Assembly (NCBI RefSeq): GCF_029239295.1 | Contig: NZ_JAQZBC010000010.1 | Span: 1-64,000, forward strand | DNA from: Sphingomonas sp. | GTDB lineage: Bacteria; Pseudomonadota; Alphaproteobacteria; Sphingomonadales; Sphingomonadaceae | Reading direction: 5' to 3' | Length of the DNA: 64,000 nucleotides | Shown: positions 7,624 to 14,782 of the stretch, one piece after another | How positions within the stretch are numbered: position 1 is the first letter of the stretch | Layout of the letters: every line of letters begins with the position of its first letter | The notes under the pieces: model-generated | What the model was told of the DNA's origin: nothing | The model's database searches: none | Seen by the model: only the letters and a program-made list of their open reading frames with translations | Translations under genes and position numbers: made by a program

Positions 7624-10294
7624 CGATCAATCCTTTCCAGGCCGCCGTAACGTGCTGCCGCGCGGCGTCCAAGTCAGCGATCACGGCATCCCAGTCCGCC
7701 AGATGAAACACCTGCGCCACCAGCGCGCGGGTGGCAGGCGACGCCGGCTCCGTGGCGTCGGGCGCCACCAGGCGCAGTGTGACGATCAGTCGGGTCAGCA
7801 GATCATGTGCTTTGCGAAGCTCAGGACCGAACCCCAGCTTGTCGATCGCACGGCCGAGATTGGCGTCGAACCCCTGCCGCCGCGTCAGTTGCGCGACGTG
7901 AACGGTGAATTCCAGATCGACCAACCCACCCGGCAACAGCTTGGCATCGAGCGGGCCCATCGGCGGCTTGTGCGCCGCCATCTCCGCGCGCATCGCCACG
8001 GCATCGGCCACCACGTCGCGCTGCGGCCGATCGCCATTCAGCACATCGTCGATGATCGATTGCAGCTGCGCGCGCGCCGCCGGCGACCCGAAGACGGGAC
8101 GCGCGCGGGTGAGCGCCATATGCTCCCATGTCCAGGCGCTCTCCCGCTGGTAGCGGGCAAACGATTCCAGATTGACCACCAGCGGCCCCTGCGTTCCGGA
8201 CGGACGGAGCCGCGTATCGATTGGGTAAAGCGGGCCAGCGGCGGTCGGGACCGACAGAGCGGCAGTCACGCGCTGTGCCAGACGGTTATAGTATAGCGTG
8301 GCGCCCAGCGGCTTGGGGCCATCGGATTCCGCCGCGAAGTCACCGGTGAAGAGGTAGATGAGATCGAGGTCGGAGGCGTGCGTCAGGGCCCCTCCCCCCA
8401 GCCGGCCAAGCGCAAGAATGACGAACTCGCTGTCGGGCACGCGGCCGTGGGCCTGCGCGAACTCAGCGACGGTATCCCCGGCCAGCACCTCGATCGCTGC
8501 CTCCGCGACCCGTGAATAGCCGGCGGCGACGTCAAGCGGATCGGCGACCGCGGAGATGATCTGAGCGCCCAATGCGAAGCGGTGTTCATTGACCACGCGC
8601 CGGACGTGATCGAGCTTCGCCTGAAAATCCGCGCGGCGTTCATTGCTGCGCATCATCGCAGCGATCCCGGCGACGTCGGGCACCGGATCGAATGCGGAGG
8701 CGTCGATCAACCCATCGAGAAGATCGGGCCGCCGCGCCAGTTCCTCGGCAAGGGTCGGCGTGTGGCTGAGCAACCGCACGAGCAGCGCGATCAGCGCGGG
8801 CCGCGCCTCCAGCAGGCGGAATATGTTCACCGCGCTCGGCAAGCGCTCGAACAGCCGATCGAGCCGGTTCAGCGCAGCCTCCGGCGCCGGCGCCTCGCCG
8901 AGCGCCGTCACCAAGCCCGGCAGGACCGCTTCCAACGCGGCCTGCGCCGCAGCGCTGCGCAGCGCGGGATAGCGTGCCGCTCGCCACGAACTGATCCGTG
9001 CCGCCGCCACCTCCGGCTGGGCGAACCCTGCCGACAGCAGTTGCGCGGTCAGGGCGTCACCGTTGGCCGACAGCGTATCGCCGGTCGATGGCGCAAGCTT
9101 GCCAAAGGTGGTCGCGACGCGGGTAACGTGGGGCTCCAGATGCGCGAGCAACGCGGCACCGTTTGCGCGACCATCCAGCTTCGCGACATTCTCCAGCGCC
9201 TCTCCGGTCGGCAGCGAATGAGTCTGGCGATCGTCGATCATCTGGACGCGATGTTCGGCCGTTCGCAGCGCGACATAAGCCTCCGACAGCGCCCGCGCGT
9301 CCTCCGGATCGATCCGGCCGGCCGCGGCGAGCGCGGCGAGCGCGGCACGTGTGTCGCCGGTTCGAAGGGCGGGATCACGCCCGCCGTGGATGAGCTGGTG
9401 GATCTGTGCGAAGAATTCGATCTCACGAATGCCGCCCCGGCCGCGTTTCAGATCGTAGCCGGGGCCAAAGGTCTGCCCCTGCGAATGGTGATCCCTGATC
9501 CGCCGGCTGATTTCCAGGATTTCGCCCACCGCGCCGAAATCGAGGCTCCGGCGCCAGATGAAGGGACGGATCGTGTCCAGAAATGCCTGGCCCAGTGCCA
9601 TGTCACCCGCCGCCGGACGCGCGCGAATGAAGGCGGCGCGCTCCCACGGCAGCGCCTGTGATTCATAATAAGTGACAGCGGCGTCGATCGGCAGCGCAAT
9701 CGGCGTCACCTCGGGCGTGGGGCGCAGCCGCATGTCGACCCGCAGCACATAGCCGTCGGCATCACGCGCCTGGAGCAGTTCGATAACCCGCCGGCCGATC
9801 CGGACGGCGGCGTCGACTGGCTCCTCGTTGCGGCGCGTGGGCAACGTTCGAGGATCGAACAGGAAGATCGGATCGATGTCAGACGAATAGTTCAGCTCAC
9901 GGCTGCCCTGCTTGCCAAGCGCCAGCGCGACAAAGCCGGTGGGTTCCTCGTCGGGGCACCGCTCGAGCAAAGCCGTCCGGATCGCCTCGTTCAGCGCGAA
10001 ATCGGCAAAGTTGGTCAGCCGGTGTGTCACATCCGTCAGGTCGAAGATGCCGGCGAGATCACCGATCGCGACCTGAAGCGCCAACTGACGCCGTGCGAGA
10101 CGAAGCGCCTTGCCCGTCGCAAAATCGCGATCGAGCGCGATGGGACGCTGAAGCGTCTCGACCGAAAACGCCGGCTCCCGATCGATCAAGTTCGCGAGAA
10201 ATGGGGAGAAATCATGTGCGCGCTCGATGGCATCCGCCACGAGGGCGGCTGCATCTTTTTTGCTTGACAAGGGAAAATCCGTAGCCTGGACCAT
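7586..10294 (-). CDS. glnE: Bifunctional glutamine synthetase adenylyltransferase/deadenylase
   Basis: Adenylylates and de-adenylylates glutamine synthetase under control of PII. With the start at 10294 the protein has 902 aa, normal for GlnE. Both nucleotidyltransferase domains are visible by their GxDxD-like sites: YSSDIDPIFLFD (N-terminal half, deadenylase) and HASDLDLIYLFTGDF (C-terminal half, adenylylase). The 38 extra codons up to 10408 are Arg-rich and atypical. An AGGAGA motif lies about 13 bases before the chosen ATG. It leads the glnE-bcp-DUF455 operon. Confidence 0.93.
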   Translation of the reverse strand: MVQATDFPLSSKKDAAALVADAIERAHDFSPFLANLIDREPAFSVETLQRPIALDRDFATGKALRLARRQLALQVAIGDLAGIFDLTDVTHRLTNFADFALNEAIRTALLERCPDEEPTGFVALALGKQGSRELNYSSDIDPIFLFDPRTLPTRRNEEPVDAAVRIGRRVIELLQARDADGYVLRVDMRLRPTPEVTPIALPIDAAVTYYESQALPWERAAFIRARPAAGDMALGQAFLDTIRPFIWRRSLDFGAVGEILEISRRIRDHHSQGQTFGPGYDLKRGRGGIREIEFFAQIHQLIHGGRDPALRTGDTRAALAALAAAGRIDPEDARALSEAYVALRTAEHRVQMIDDRQTHSLPTGEALENVAKLDGRANGAALLAHLEPHVTRVATTFGKLAPSTGDTLSANGDALTAQLLSAGFAQPEVAAARISSWRAARYPALRSAAAQAALEAVLPGLVTALGEAPAPEAALNRLDRLFERLPSAVNIFRLLEARPALIALLVRLLSHTPTLAEELARRPDLLDGLIDASAFDPVPDVAGIAAMMRSNERRADFQAKLDHVRRVVNEHRFALGAQIISAVADPLDVAAGYSRVAEAAIEVLAGDTVAEFAQAHGRVPDSEFVILALGRLGGGALTHASDLDLIYLFTGDFAAESDGPKPLGATLYYNRLAQRVTAALSVPTAAGPLYPIDTRLRPSGTQGPLVVNLESFARYQRESAWTWEHMALTRARPVFGSPAARAQLQSIIDDVLNGDRPQRDVVADAVAMRAEMAAHKPPMGPLDAKLLPGGLVDLEFTVHVAQLTRRQGFDANLGRAIDKLGFGPELRKAHDLLTRLIVTLRLVAPDATEPASPATRALVAQVFHLADWDAVIADLDAARQHVTAAWKGLIDGHTAGRDAHGD

Positions 10295-10329
10295 GAAACC
10301 AACGTGTCTCCTGATCCGTTTTATCGCGC

Positions 10330-10506
10330 ATGACCGCACATGAACATCATCAACACGACGGAGGCGCAGAAGGCTATTTCGTGCGTTATCCACGCGACAC
10401 CGACGCAATCGGTGAATCGCTACGCTATGCGTTCAACGACGCACGCAGCACGCCTGACGATTTGAAGTCACTGGTTGCCGCGCTGTACCGAGTGCCCAGG
10501 AATTAA
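10330..10506 (+). CDS. Small conserved-looking protein, 58 aa, unknown
   Basis: A short frame with good codon use on the + strand, starting divergently 35 bp from glnE. The protein begins MTAHEHHQHDG, a His-rich head, then has EGYFVRYPRDTDAIGESLRYAF and a C-terminal amphipathic helix ending YRVPRN. The composition (Phe/Tyr, acidic/basic balance) looks like a folded mini-protein, not a shadow frame. I cannot name a function. No good Shine-Dalgarno site precedes the ATG. A GAAAC-N17-CGTT box at 10296-10320, one mismatch from the EcfG consensus, would give an almost leaderless mRNA. Confidence 0.6.
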   Translation: MTAHEHHQHDGGAEGYFVRYPRDTDAIGESLRYAFNDARSTPDDLKSLVAALYRVPRN

Positions 10507-10559
10507 CGCCTGATCGGGTAACGTGCGTGTCCGGCGAACGGGCCGAGCCAAGCCGGCGA

Positions 10560-11201
10560 TCAGCGATCGCGGCTCAGTTCGTCCACTTCGTCCATGATCT
10601 CGTCCAGCGTCGGCTTCACGCTGGCGATCGTGTGATCAGTGCGCGAAGTCATGTCGCTGCCGCTCATCAGCGCCTCCAGCGCGACGCGCCCACGCGCCAC
10701 GCGGCTCTTGATAGTGCCGACGGCGACGCCGCAGATCTCGGCGGCTTCTTCATAGGCAAAGCCACCTGCGCCCACGAGGATCAGTGCCTCGCGCTGTGGC
10801 TGCGGCAGATGGAGGAGTGCACGCTGCATGTCGGCAAGCTCGACATGCTTGTCCTGGCTGGCCGGTGCGGCGAGCAGCCGATCGGCGACCAGATCGTCCC
10901 ACTCCCCTTTGAAGCGCGCACGACGCATCTGGGAGAGGTAAAGATTGCGCAGGATGATGAAGGTCCAGGCACGCATGTTGGTGCCCGCTTGGAAGCGCTT
11001 GCGCGCCGCCCAGGCCTTCAGCAGCGTTTCCTGCACCAGATCGTCCGCCAGATCGCGGTTACCCGACAGCGATCGCCCGAAGGCGCGCAGATGCGGAATT
11101 ACCTGCGCCAGCTGCTTCTTGAATTCGGGATCGGATAGAGAGACGTGCTCGACCGATGCCACATCGGCCGCGGCGTCATCACGCGGTTCAGCTTCGGTCA
11201 T
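10560..11201 (-). CDS. ecfG: General stress response sigma factor EcfG
   Basis: ECF sigma factor, 213 aa. Region sigma2 runs from LAQVIPHLRAFGRSLSG through DDLVQETLLKAW and NMRAWTFIILRNLYLSQMRR; region sigma4 contains LPQPQREALILVGAGGFAYEEAAEICGVAVGTIKSRVARGR, the DNA-binding helix-turn-helix. The identity as EcfG comes from its place beside phyR and nepR. In this system NepR holds EcfG inactive until phosphorylated PhyR takes NepR away. The start at 11201 gives MTEAEPRDD; an alternative ATG is at 11240. It lies downstream of phyR and a 47-codon gene on the same strand. Confidence 0.9.
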   Translation of the reverse strand: MTEAEPRDDAAADVASVEHVSLSDPEFKKQLAQVIPHLRAFGRSLSGNRDLADDLVQETLLKAWAARKRFQAGTNMRAWTFIILRNLYLSQMRRARFKGEWDDLVADRLLAAPASQDKHVELADMQRALLHLPQPQREALILVGAGGFAYEEAAEICGVAVGTIKSRVARGRVALEALMSGSDMTSRTDHTIASVKPTLDEIMDEVDELSRDR

Positions 11202-11305
11202 AATTTGTCGTTCGGTCCCCGCACCGGAATGAACCGGCATCCTCTCCGTAAGATAGACAGCACCGGCGTTGTTTTCCACCCGTCCGGTCAACATGGCGTT
11301 CGCGT

Positions 11306-11449
11306 CTACAGCCGCGTGAACAGCAAGAACGCGAACACCACGATCACCAAGACCATGGAAACGGGCAGGATGTACCGAGTCATATGCGGCGTGGTGCCAG
11401 CGCGAGCCTCGTCAGTGCTCAACTCGACCTTGTCATGTTCGTCAGCCAT
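11306..11449 (-). CDS. 47-aa single-pass membrane protein in the stress-response locus
   Basis: A short gene between phyR and ecfG on the same strand, preceded by TAGG four bases before its ATG. The first 23 residues are acidic and hydrophilic (MADEHDKVELSTDEARAG); then comes one membrane helix (about residues 26-45, YILPVSMVLVIVVFAFLLF), ending in TRL. Topology is probably N-in or N-out single-pass; no lipobox or signal peptidase site. It could be an ordinary small membrane protein or a modulator of the sensor kinase; nothing in the sequence settles this. The phyR stop at 11493 is 43 bp upstream. Confidence 0.65.
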   Translation of the reverse strand: MADEHDKVELSTDEARAGTTPHMTRYILPVSMVLVIVVFAFLLFTRL

Positions 11450-11492
11450 ATAGCCTAAACAATCCTACACCGTTTTGGGTCCGTATCGTTTT

Positions 11493-12293
11493 TTAGGAAA
11501 CGGGTGCGGTCGATTGATCGAAGAACAATGCCTGGCTGATCGCTGCCTTCACCGTCGACCGCTGGAACGGCTTGGTGATGAGGAAGGTCGGCTCCGGACG
11601 CTCGCCAGTCAGCAGACGCTCAGGGAAGGCGGTGATGAAGATCACCGGCACCTGGAACTCGCTGAGGATGTCCTTCACCGCGTCGATGCCCGAGGAATCG
11701 TCGGCCAGCTGAATGTCGGCGAGCACCAGTCCGGGGCGGTCGTCCATTGCCAGCGCAACCGCTTCGTCGCGGGTCACGGCAACGCCGGTCACTTCATGGC
11801 CGAGATCGCGAACGATCGTCTCGATATCCATCGCGATGATCGGCTCGTCCTCGATGATCAGGACGCGGGCACGGGTCTGGTTTTCGATTTCCGACAGTGC
11901 ATCGGCAACCAGTGCCTCGACCTCGCTTGGCGACACGTCGATGAGATAGGCCGTGTCCTCGACGGTGAAGCCCTCCATCGCGGTGAGCAGCAGCGCCTGC
12001 CGCGACAGCGGGGTCATCCGCGCAAGACGGGCGCGGGCAACCGCTTCCTGATCGTCCACGTCACCCGGATCGGACAGATGGTCGTCGTTGTTCGTCGAAC
12101 CCCAGATCGCCTGGAACGTACGGTAAAGGCCGAGCCGCGGATCAACATGGCGCGGGAACTCCTCCGGCGCGGCGACGATCGCCTCAAGCGTGGCGCGAAC
12201 GTATTTGTCGCCGTGCGACTGGCTGCCGGTGAGCGCCCGCCCATAACGACGCAGGAAGGGCAGATGTGGGGCGAGCTGTTGTCCAAGCGACAT
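11493..12293 (-). CDS. phyR: General stress response anti-anti-sigma regulator PhyR
   Basis: Hybrid response regulator of 266 aa. The N-terminal half (about residues 1-120) mimics an EcfG sigma factor (LGQQLAPHLPFLRRYGRALTG, then MTPLSRQALLLTAMEGFTVEDTAYLIDVS), and the C-terminal half (about 140-260) is a receiver with acidic pocket IIEDEP, phospho-acceptor Asp in LVLADIQLAD, Thr in VIFITAFP and Lys in FLITKPF. Phosphorylation exposes the sigma-like part, which binds NepR. The true start is taken as MSLGQQLA at 12293; the longer frame to 12563 runs through the promoter region and is rejected. Transcribed divergently from nepR. Confidence 0.95.
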   Translation of the reverse strand: MSLGQQLAPHLPFLRRYGRALTGSQSHGDKYVRATLEAIVAAPEEFPRHVDPRLGLYRTFQAIWGSTNNDDHLSDPGDVDDQEAVARARLARMTPLSRQALLLTAMEGFTVEDTAYLIDVSPSEVEALVADALSEIENQTRARVLIIEDEPIIAMDIETIVRDLGHEVTGVAVTRDEAVALAMDDRPGLVLADIQLADDSSGIDAVKDILSEFQVPVIFITAFPERLLTGERPEPTFLITKPFQRSTVKAAISQALFFDQSTAPVS

Positions 12294-12414
12294 GAGGCGG
12301 AACGACTCCCAAATGAAATAGGGTTCGGCTTTGCGCGCCAAACCCGGATTGATCAACTTCGACAAACCCCCGCGGACGCACAGCGCCCAACGACGCAATT
12401 CGTCGTCGGGCCAT

Positions 12415-12439
12415 GGAACCAACGAACAGCTATTTTGTT
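12415..12439 (+). promoter_or_regulatory. EcfG-type promoter before nepR
   Basis: GGAAC at 12415-12419, 16 bases, then TGTT at 12436-12439 matches the known EcfG consensus (GGAAC, 16-17 bases, CGTT) with one deviation. Predicted transcription start is around 12446, about 90 bases before the nepR TTG. Autoregulation of the phyR-nepR locus by EcfG is established in alphaproteobacteria. The element is nearly symmetric: on the other strand GAAAC-N16-GGTT (12441 to 12417) points toward phyR. Confidence 0.7.
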
Positions 12440-12538
12440 TCCACCATCGCGAGCCTTGATGAACAGGCTGGTGCCAAGGCCCGTAACCGGCCAAGGAATC
12501 GTCACAGCATGCGAGACAGGTGTTTCGGGGGGTAAGCG

Positions 12539-12706
12539 TTGGTTTCGGACAAGGAAGCGCCAAAAAAGCCGGTCAGCAAGAAGGGCAGCACTGCGGTGCA
12601 GTCCAAGGACCGCGACATGGGTGCGGCGCTGCGATCGATTTATCAGAAAACGATCGATGAGCAGATACCCGACGAGTTCGTTTCCCTCCTTGGCAAGCTA
12701 GACTAA
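12539..12706 (+). CDS. nepR: Anti-sigma factor NepR (TTG start)
   Basis: A 55-aa protein with the NepR signature at its C terminus: DMGAALRSIYQKTIDEQIPD then EFVSLLGKLD. NepR binds EcfG and blocks it until PhyR-P competes. The only workable start is TTG at 12539: an in-frame TAA lies six bases upstream, a GGGGGG Shine-Dalgarno run sits about 8 bases before it, and the first internal ATG would cut away the whole Lys-rich N-terminal arm. Eight bases separate its stop from the ATG of the sensor gene, so the two form an operon. Confidence 0.88.
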   Translation: MVSDKEAPKKPVSKKGSTAVQSKDRDMGAALRSIYQKTIDEQIPDEFVSLLGKLD

Positions 12707-12714
12707 GCACAGCC

Positions 12715-14301
12715 ATGGCAACGACGGCGGACGATTCGCGCGTTGGCGCGACGGCGCCGACGTTCATGATGCGATGGCCCACGGGCGCCAAGCTTCTCGT
12801 GATCCTGTCGATCGCGCTGCTTCCGCTCGCGATCATTGCCGTCTTCGCCACGCTGCGAATCACTCAGATCGCCGATACCGAGGCGCGCGCCGGGTTGCGG
12901 GTGGCCGCGGCCGAAAGCAGCCGCGCGATCGCGATCGAACTGATCGGCGACATGACCGCGCTTCGCGCGGCGGTCGATGCATTGGAAACCGACCCCGGTG
13001 ACACGCCGAGCTGCGCGCGCGTGCAGGGTGTTTTCGCGCAACAGGCATTCAACGGTGCACGCTTCGCGGTTTTCGGCCCGCGCGGCCGATTGCTGTGCGG
13101 CAGTAGCTTTCCGGGCGCGCTGGGCGTCGCCCAGACGGCGCGCGATGCCGCGGTAGCGGCGCAGATTCTGCCCACCAGTGGGCTGCTGCTGGGAGTTGTC
13201 GGCCGATCCGGGCAGGTAACCGCAGCAGCTTACTTCCCGACCGACTTCCTCGCGGAATTGAGCCGGCCGAGCGGGTTCACCCCGGCCTATTCCGCCACGC
13301 TGATCCATGGCTCCAACGAACTGGTGCTTAAGTCTTTGGCGCGTGAGAATGCGTTCGAGCGGCGAGAGAATAATCTGACGGACCTTGGGATCGGCGATCT
13401 CAAGCTGGCGATGGAGGTGCGGACTGCGCCGATCACCTCTCCGCTGGTCATCGCACTACTGCTGCCGCTCATGATGTGGGCGGCGGCGGCGGGCATCGCC
13501 TGGTTCGTGGTCGATCGGCTGCTGATCCGGCCGATGCGCCAGCTACGCGCGCGCGTGGCGGCGTTCACGCCCGGCGAAGAAACTGACTCGCTCGCCATAC
13601 GTGCGTTGCCGGCACAGGAATTGCGCGAGTTGGGCGACACTTTCCGCGCCCTCACCCGTACGGTGGCGATCCATGAAGCAGGGTTGGCCGAGGGGCTGGT
13701 GCGCCAGACGAAGCTGACGCGCGAAGTCCACCATCGCGTGAAGAACAACCTCCAGGTGATTTCCTCGCTGATCAATTTTCACGCGCGCGGCGCCAAGTCG
13801 CCCGAAGCGGCACAGGCCTATGCGTCGATCCAACGGCGCGTTGATGCACTGGCGGTGGTGCACCGCAACCACTTCGCGGAAATGGAAGAGAACCGCGGGC
13901 TTTCGCTGCGTCCGATGCTGGGCGAACTGGCGTCAAACATCCGTGCGACGGCCGCCGAGGGAACCAACCTCCGGATCCAGCTGGACATCGATCCCTATCT
14001 CGTCTCGCAGGATGTGGCCGTGGCGGTCGCCTTCCTGACCACCGAGCTGATCGAGCTGGCCGTGACGTGTGATCCAGCGGCGCAGCTTCGCGTGTCGGTC
14101 AAGGAATCACCGGCCCCCGACCGCGCGACGCTGCGCGTATCCTCCCGCGCGTTGATCGAAGGGCCGGAATTGCGAGAAGGTCTCGCCACCCGCTTCGGCC
14201 GCGTGATCGAGGGCCTGTCACGCCAGCTGCGCGCGCCGCTCCACCACGATCCGCTGGCGGGCGCCTATGAGATTTCGATTGCGGTCCTTGGTCGCGACTG
14301 A
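12715..14301 (+). CDS. PhyP-like HisKA_2 sensor protein with degenerate ATPase domain
   Basis: Membrane sensor of 528 aa: first transmembrane helix about residues 26-45, periplasmic domain with three cysteines, second helix about 243-263, a HAMP-like linker, then a HisKA_2 dimerisation helix with LTREVHHRVKNNLQVISSLI (His340 as likely phospho-acceptor). The C-terminal 120 residues should be the ATP-binding domain, but the N box is changed (TTELIELAVTCD) and no DxGxG is visible. By position after nepR it corresponds to PhyP of Sphingomonas strain Fr1, a negative regulator thought to act mainly as a PhyR phosphatase. The degenerate ATPase fits that role. The equivalence is inferred from context. 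Confidence 0.8.
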   Translation: MATTADDSRVGATAPTFMMRWPTGAKLLVILSIALLPLAIIAVFATLRITQIADTEARAGLRVAAAESSRAIAIELIGDMTALRAAVDALETDPGDTPSCARVQGVFAQQAFNGARFAVFGPRGRLLCGSSFPGALGVAQTARDAAVAAQILPTSGLLLGVVGRSGQVTAAAYFPTDFLAELSRPSGFTPAYSATLIHGSNELVLKSLARENAFERRENNLTDLGIGDLKLAMEVRTAPITSPLVIALLLPLMMWAAAAGIAWFVVDRLLIRPMRQLRARVAAFTPGEETDSLAIRALPAQELRELGDTFRALTRTVAIHEAGLAEGLVRQTKLTREVHHRVKNNLQVISSLINFHARGAKSPEAAQAYASIQRRVDALAVVHRNHFAEMEENRGLSLRPMLGELASNIRATAAEGTNLRIQLDIDPYLVSQDVAVAVAFLTTELIELAVTCDPAAQLRVSVKESPAPDRATLRVSSRALIEGPELREGLATRFGRVIEGLSRQLRAPLHHDPLAGAYEISIAVLGRD

Positions 14302-14370
14302 GCGGCGGCAGATCGGCGGGGCCCAGTCAAGGATGGACCCATTTTTTTGAGCGGCGGCCCGAAAATTAGA

Positions 14371-14395
14371 GGAACCGTCTTCTCCCATCGACGTT
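14371..14395 (+). promoter_or_regulatory. Perfect EcfG consensus promoter before candidate sRNA
   Basis: GGAAC at 14371-14375, exactly 16 bases, then CGTT at 14392-14395: a full match to the EcfG consensus. The predicted transcription start is about 14400-14403. The first open frame with a credible ribosome site downstream is the entericidin gene at 14593, but a strong terminator at 14448-14503 intervenes, so the main product should be a short non-coding RNA. Confidence 0.8.
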
Positions 14396-14400
14396 TTACA

Positions 14401-14503
14401 CTTCGGATAGCGACCTTATGCCCCCCCGCTCTCGCTATCCACGACATAGGCCCGGAAGCGTCAACCCTCCCCCCCCCCGGTGACGCTTCCGGGCCTTATT
14501 TCT
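14401..14503 (+). ncRNA. gsrN: Candidate GsrN-type stress sRNA with C-rich loops
   Basis: Predicted transcript of about 100 nt from the EcfG promoter to the terminator. Hairpin 1: GGATAGCGA (14405-14413) pairs perfectly with TCGCTATCC (14432-14440), exposing an 18-base loop with seven consecutive C. Hairpin 2 (14448-14497) is the terminator, whose loop holds ten consecutive C. This matches GsrN of Caulobacter: an EcfG-controlled sRNA encoded near the stress locus, with a C-rich 5' loop that pairs with G-rich mRNA leaders such as katG. Homology is argued from architecture and position, not an alignment. The long frame through the region has no codon-use or ribosome-site support. Confidence 0.7.
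14448..14503 (+). terminator. Intrinsic terminator with C-tract loop
   Basis: AGGCCCGGAAGCGTCA (14448-14463) pairs perfectly with TGACGCTTCCGGGCCT (14481-14496), followed by a T-rich tail (TATTTCTT). The 17-base loop is almost all C. It ends the candidate sRNA and also any read-through from the sensor gene. Confidence 0.8.
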
Positions 14504-14592
14504 TCCCGCCACTTGATGCCCGGCCGCGCCAAGGAACGAAGTTCCTCATGGCGCATTGGCACGGTGCAGATGACTGCGCGCAGGAGGGCTAA

Positions 14593-14727
14593 ATGAAGAA
14601 GTTGTTCGGAATGGTTGCAGTGGCGGGCGCCCTGCTGATCTCGGCTTGCAACACGGTGGAAGGTGTCGGACGTGACGTCTCGTCGGCCGGTAACACTGTC
14701 GCCAAGACGGCCGACGGCGCCAAGTAA
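14593..14727 (+). CDS. Entericidin A/B-family small lipoprotein
   Basis: A 44-aa lipoprotein with a strong GGAGG ribosome site before the ATG. The signal peptide (MKKLFGMVAVAGALLISAC) ends in lipobox ISAC (Cys19), followed by the entericidin pattern NTVEGVGRDVSSAGNTVAKTA. Family members are small outer-membrane lipoproteins linked to stationary-phase or stress physiology. Upstream, GGAAC-N16-CATT (14533-14557) resembles an EcfG promoter with one mismatch in the -10, so stress control is possible. Confidence 0.8.
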   Translation: MKKLFGMVAVAGALLISACNTVEGVGRDVSSAGNTVAKTADGAK

Positions 14728-14743
14728 GGACGCCTCAGGCAAC

Positions 14744-14781
14744 AAAAAGGCGGCGCCAGCATCAGTTGGCGCCGCCTTTTT
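14744..14781. terminator. Bidirectional intrinsic terminator
   Basis: AAAAAGGCGGCGCCA pairs with TGGCGCCGCCTTTTT around an 8-base loop, with an A tract on one side and a T tract on the other. It serves both the entericidin gene (+) and the tat operon (-), whose last stop is at 14783. Confidence 0.92.
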
Positions 14782-14782
14782 C

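Noticed and set aside
8582..9661. 359-codon open frame on the + strand inside glnE
   Set aside because: Antisense to GlnE motifs; Arg-rich, no recognisable domain.
14347..14592. Possible 81-codon gene after the sensor gene
   Set aside because: It crosses the EcfG promoter, both hairpins and the terminator, with no ribosome site; an sRNA explains the stretch better.
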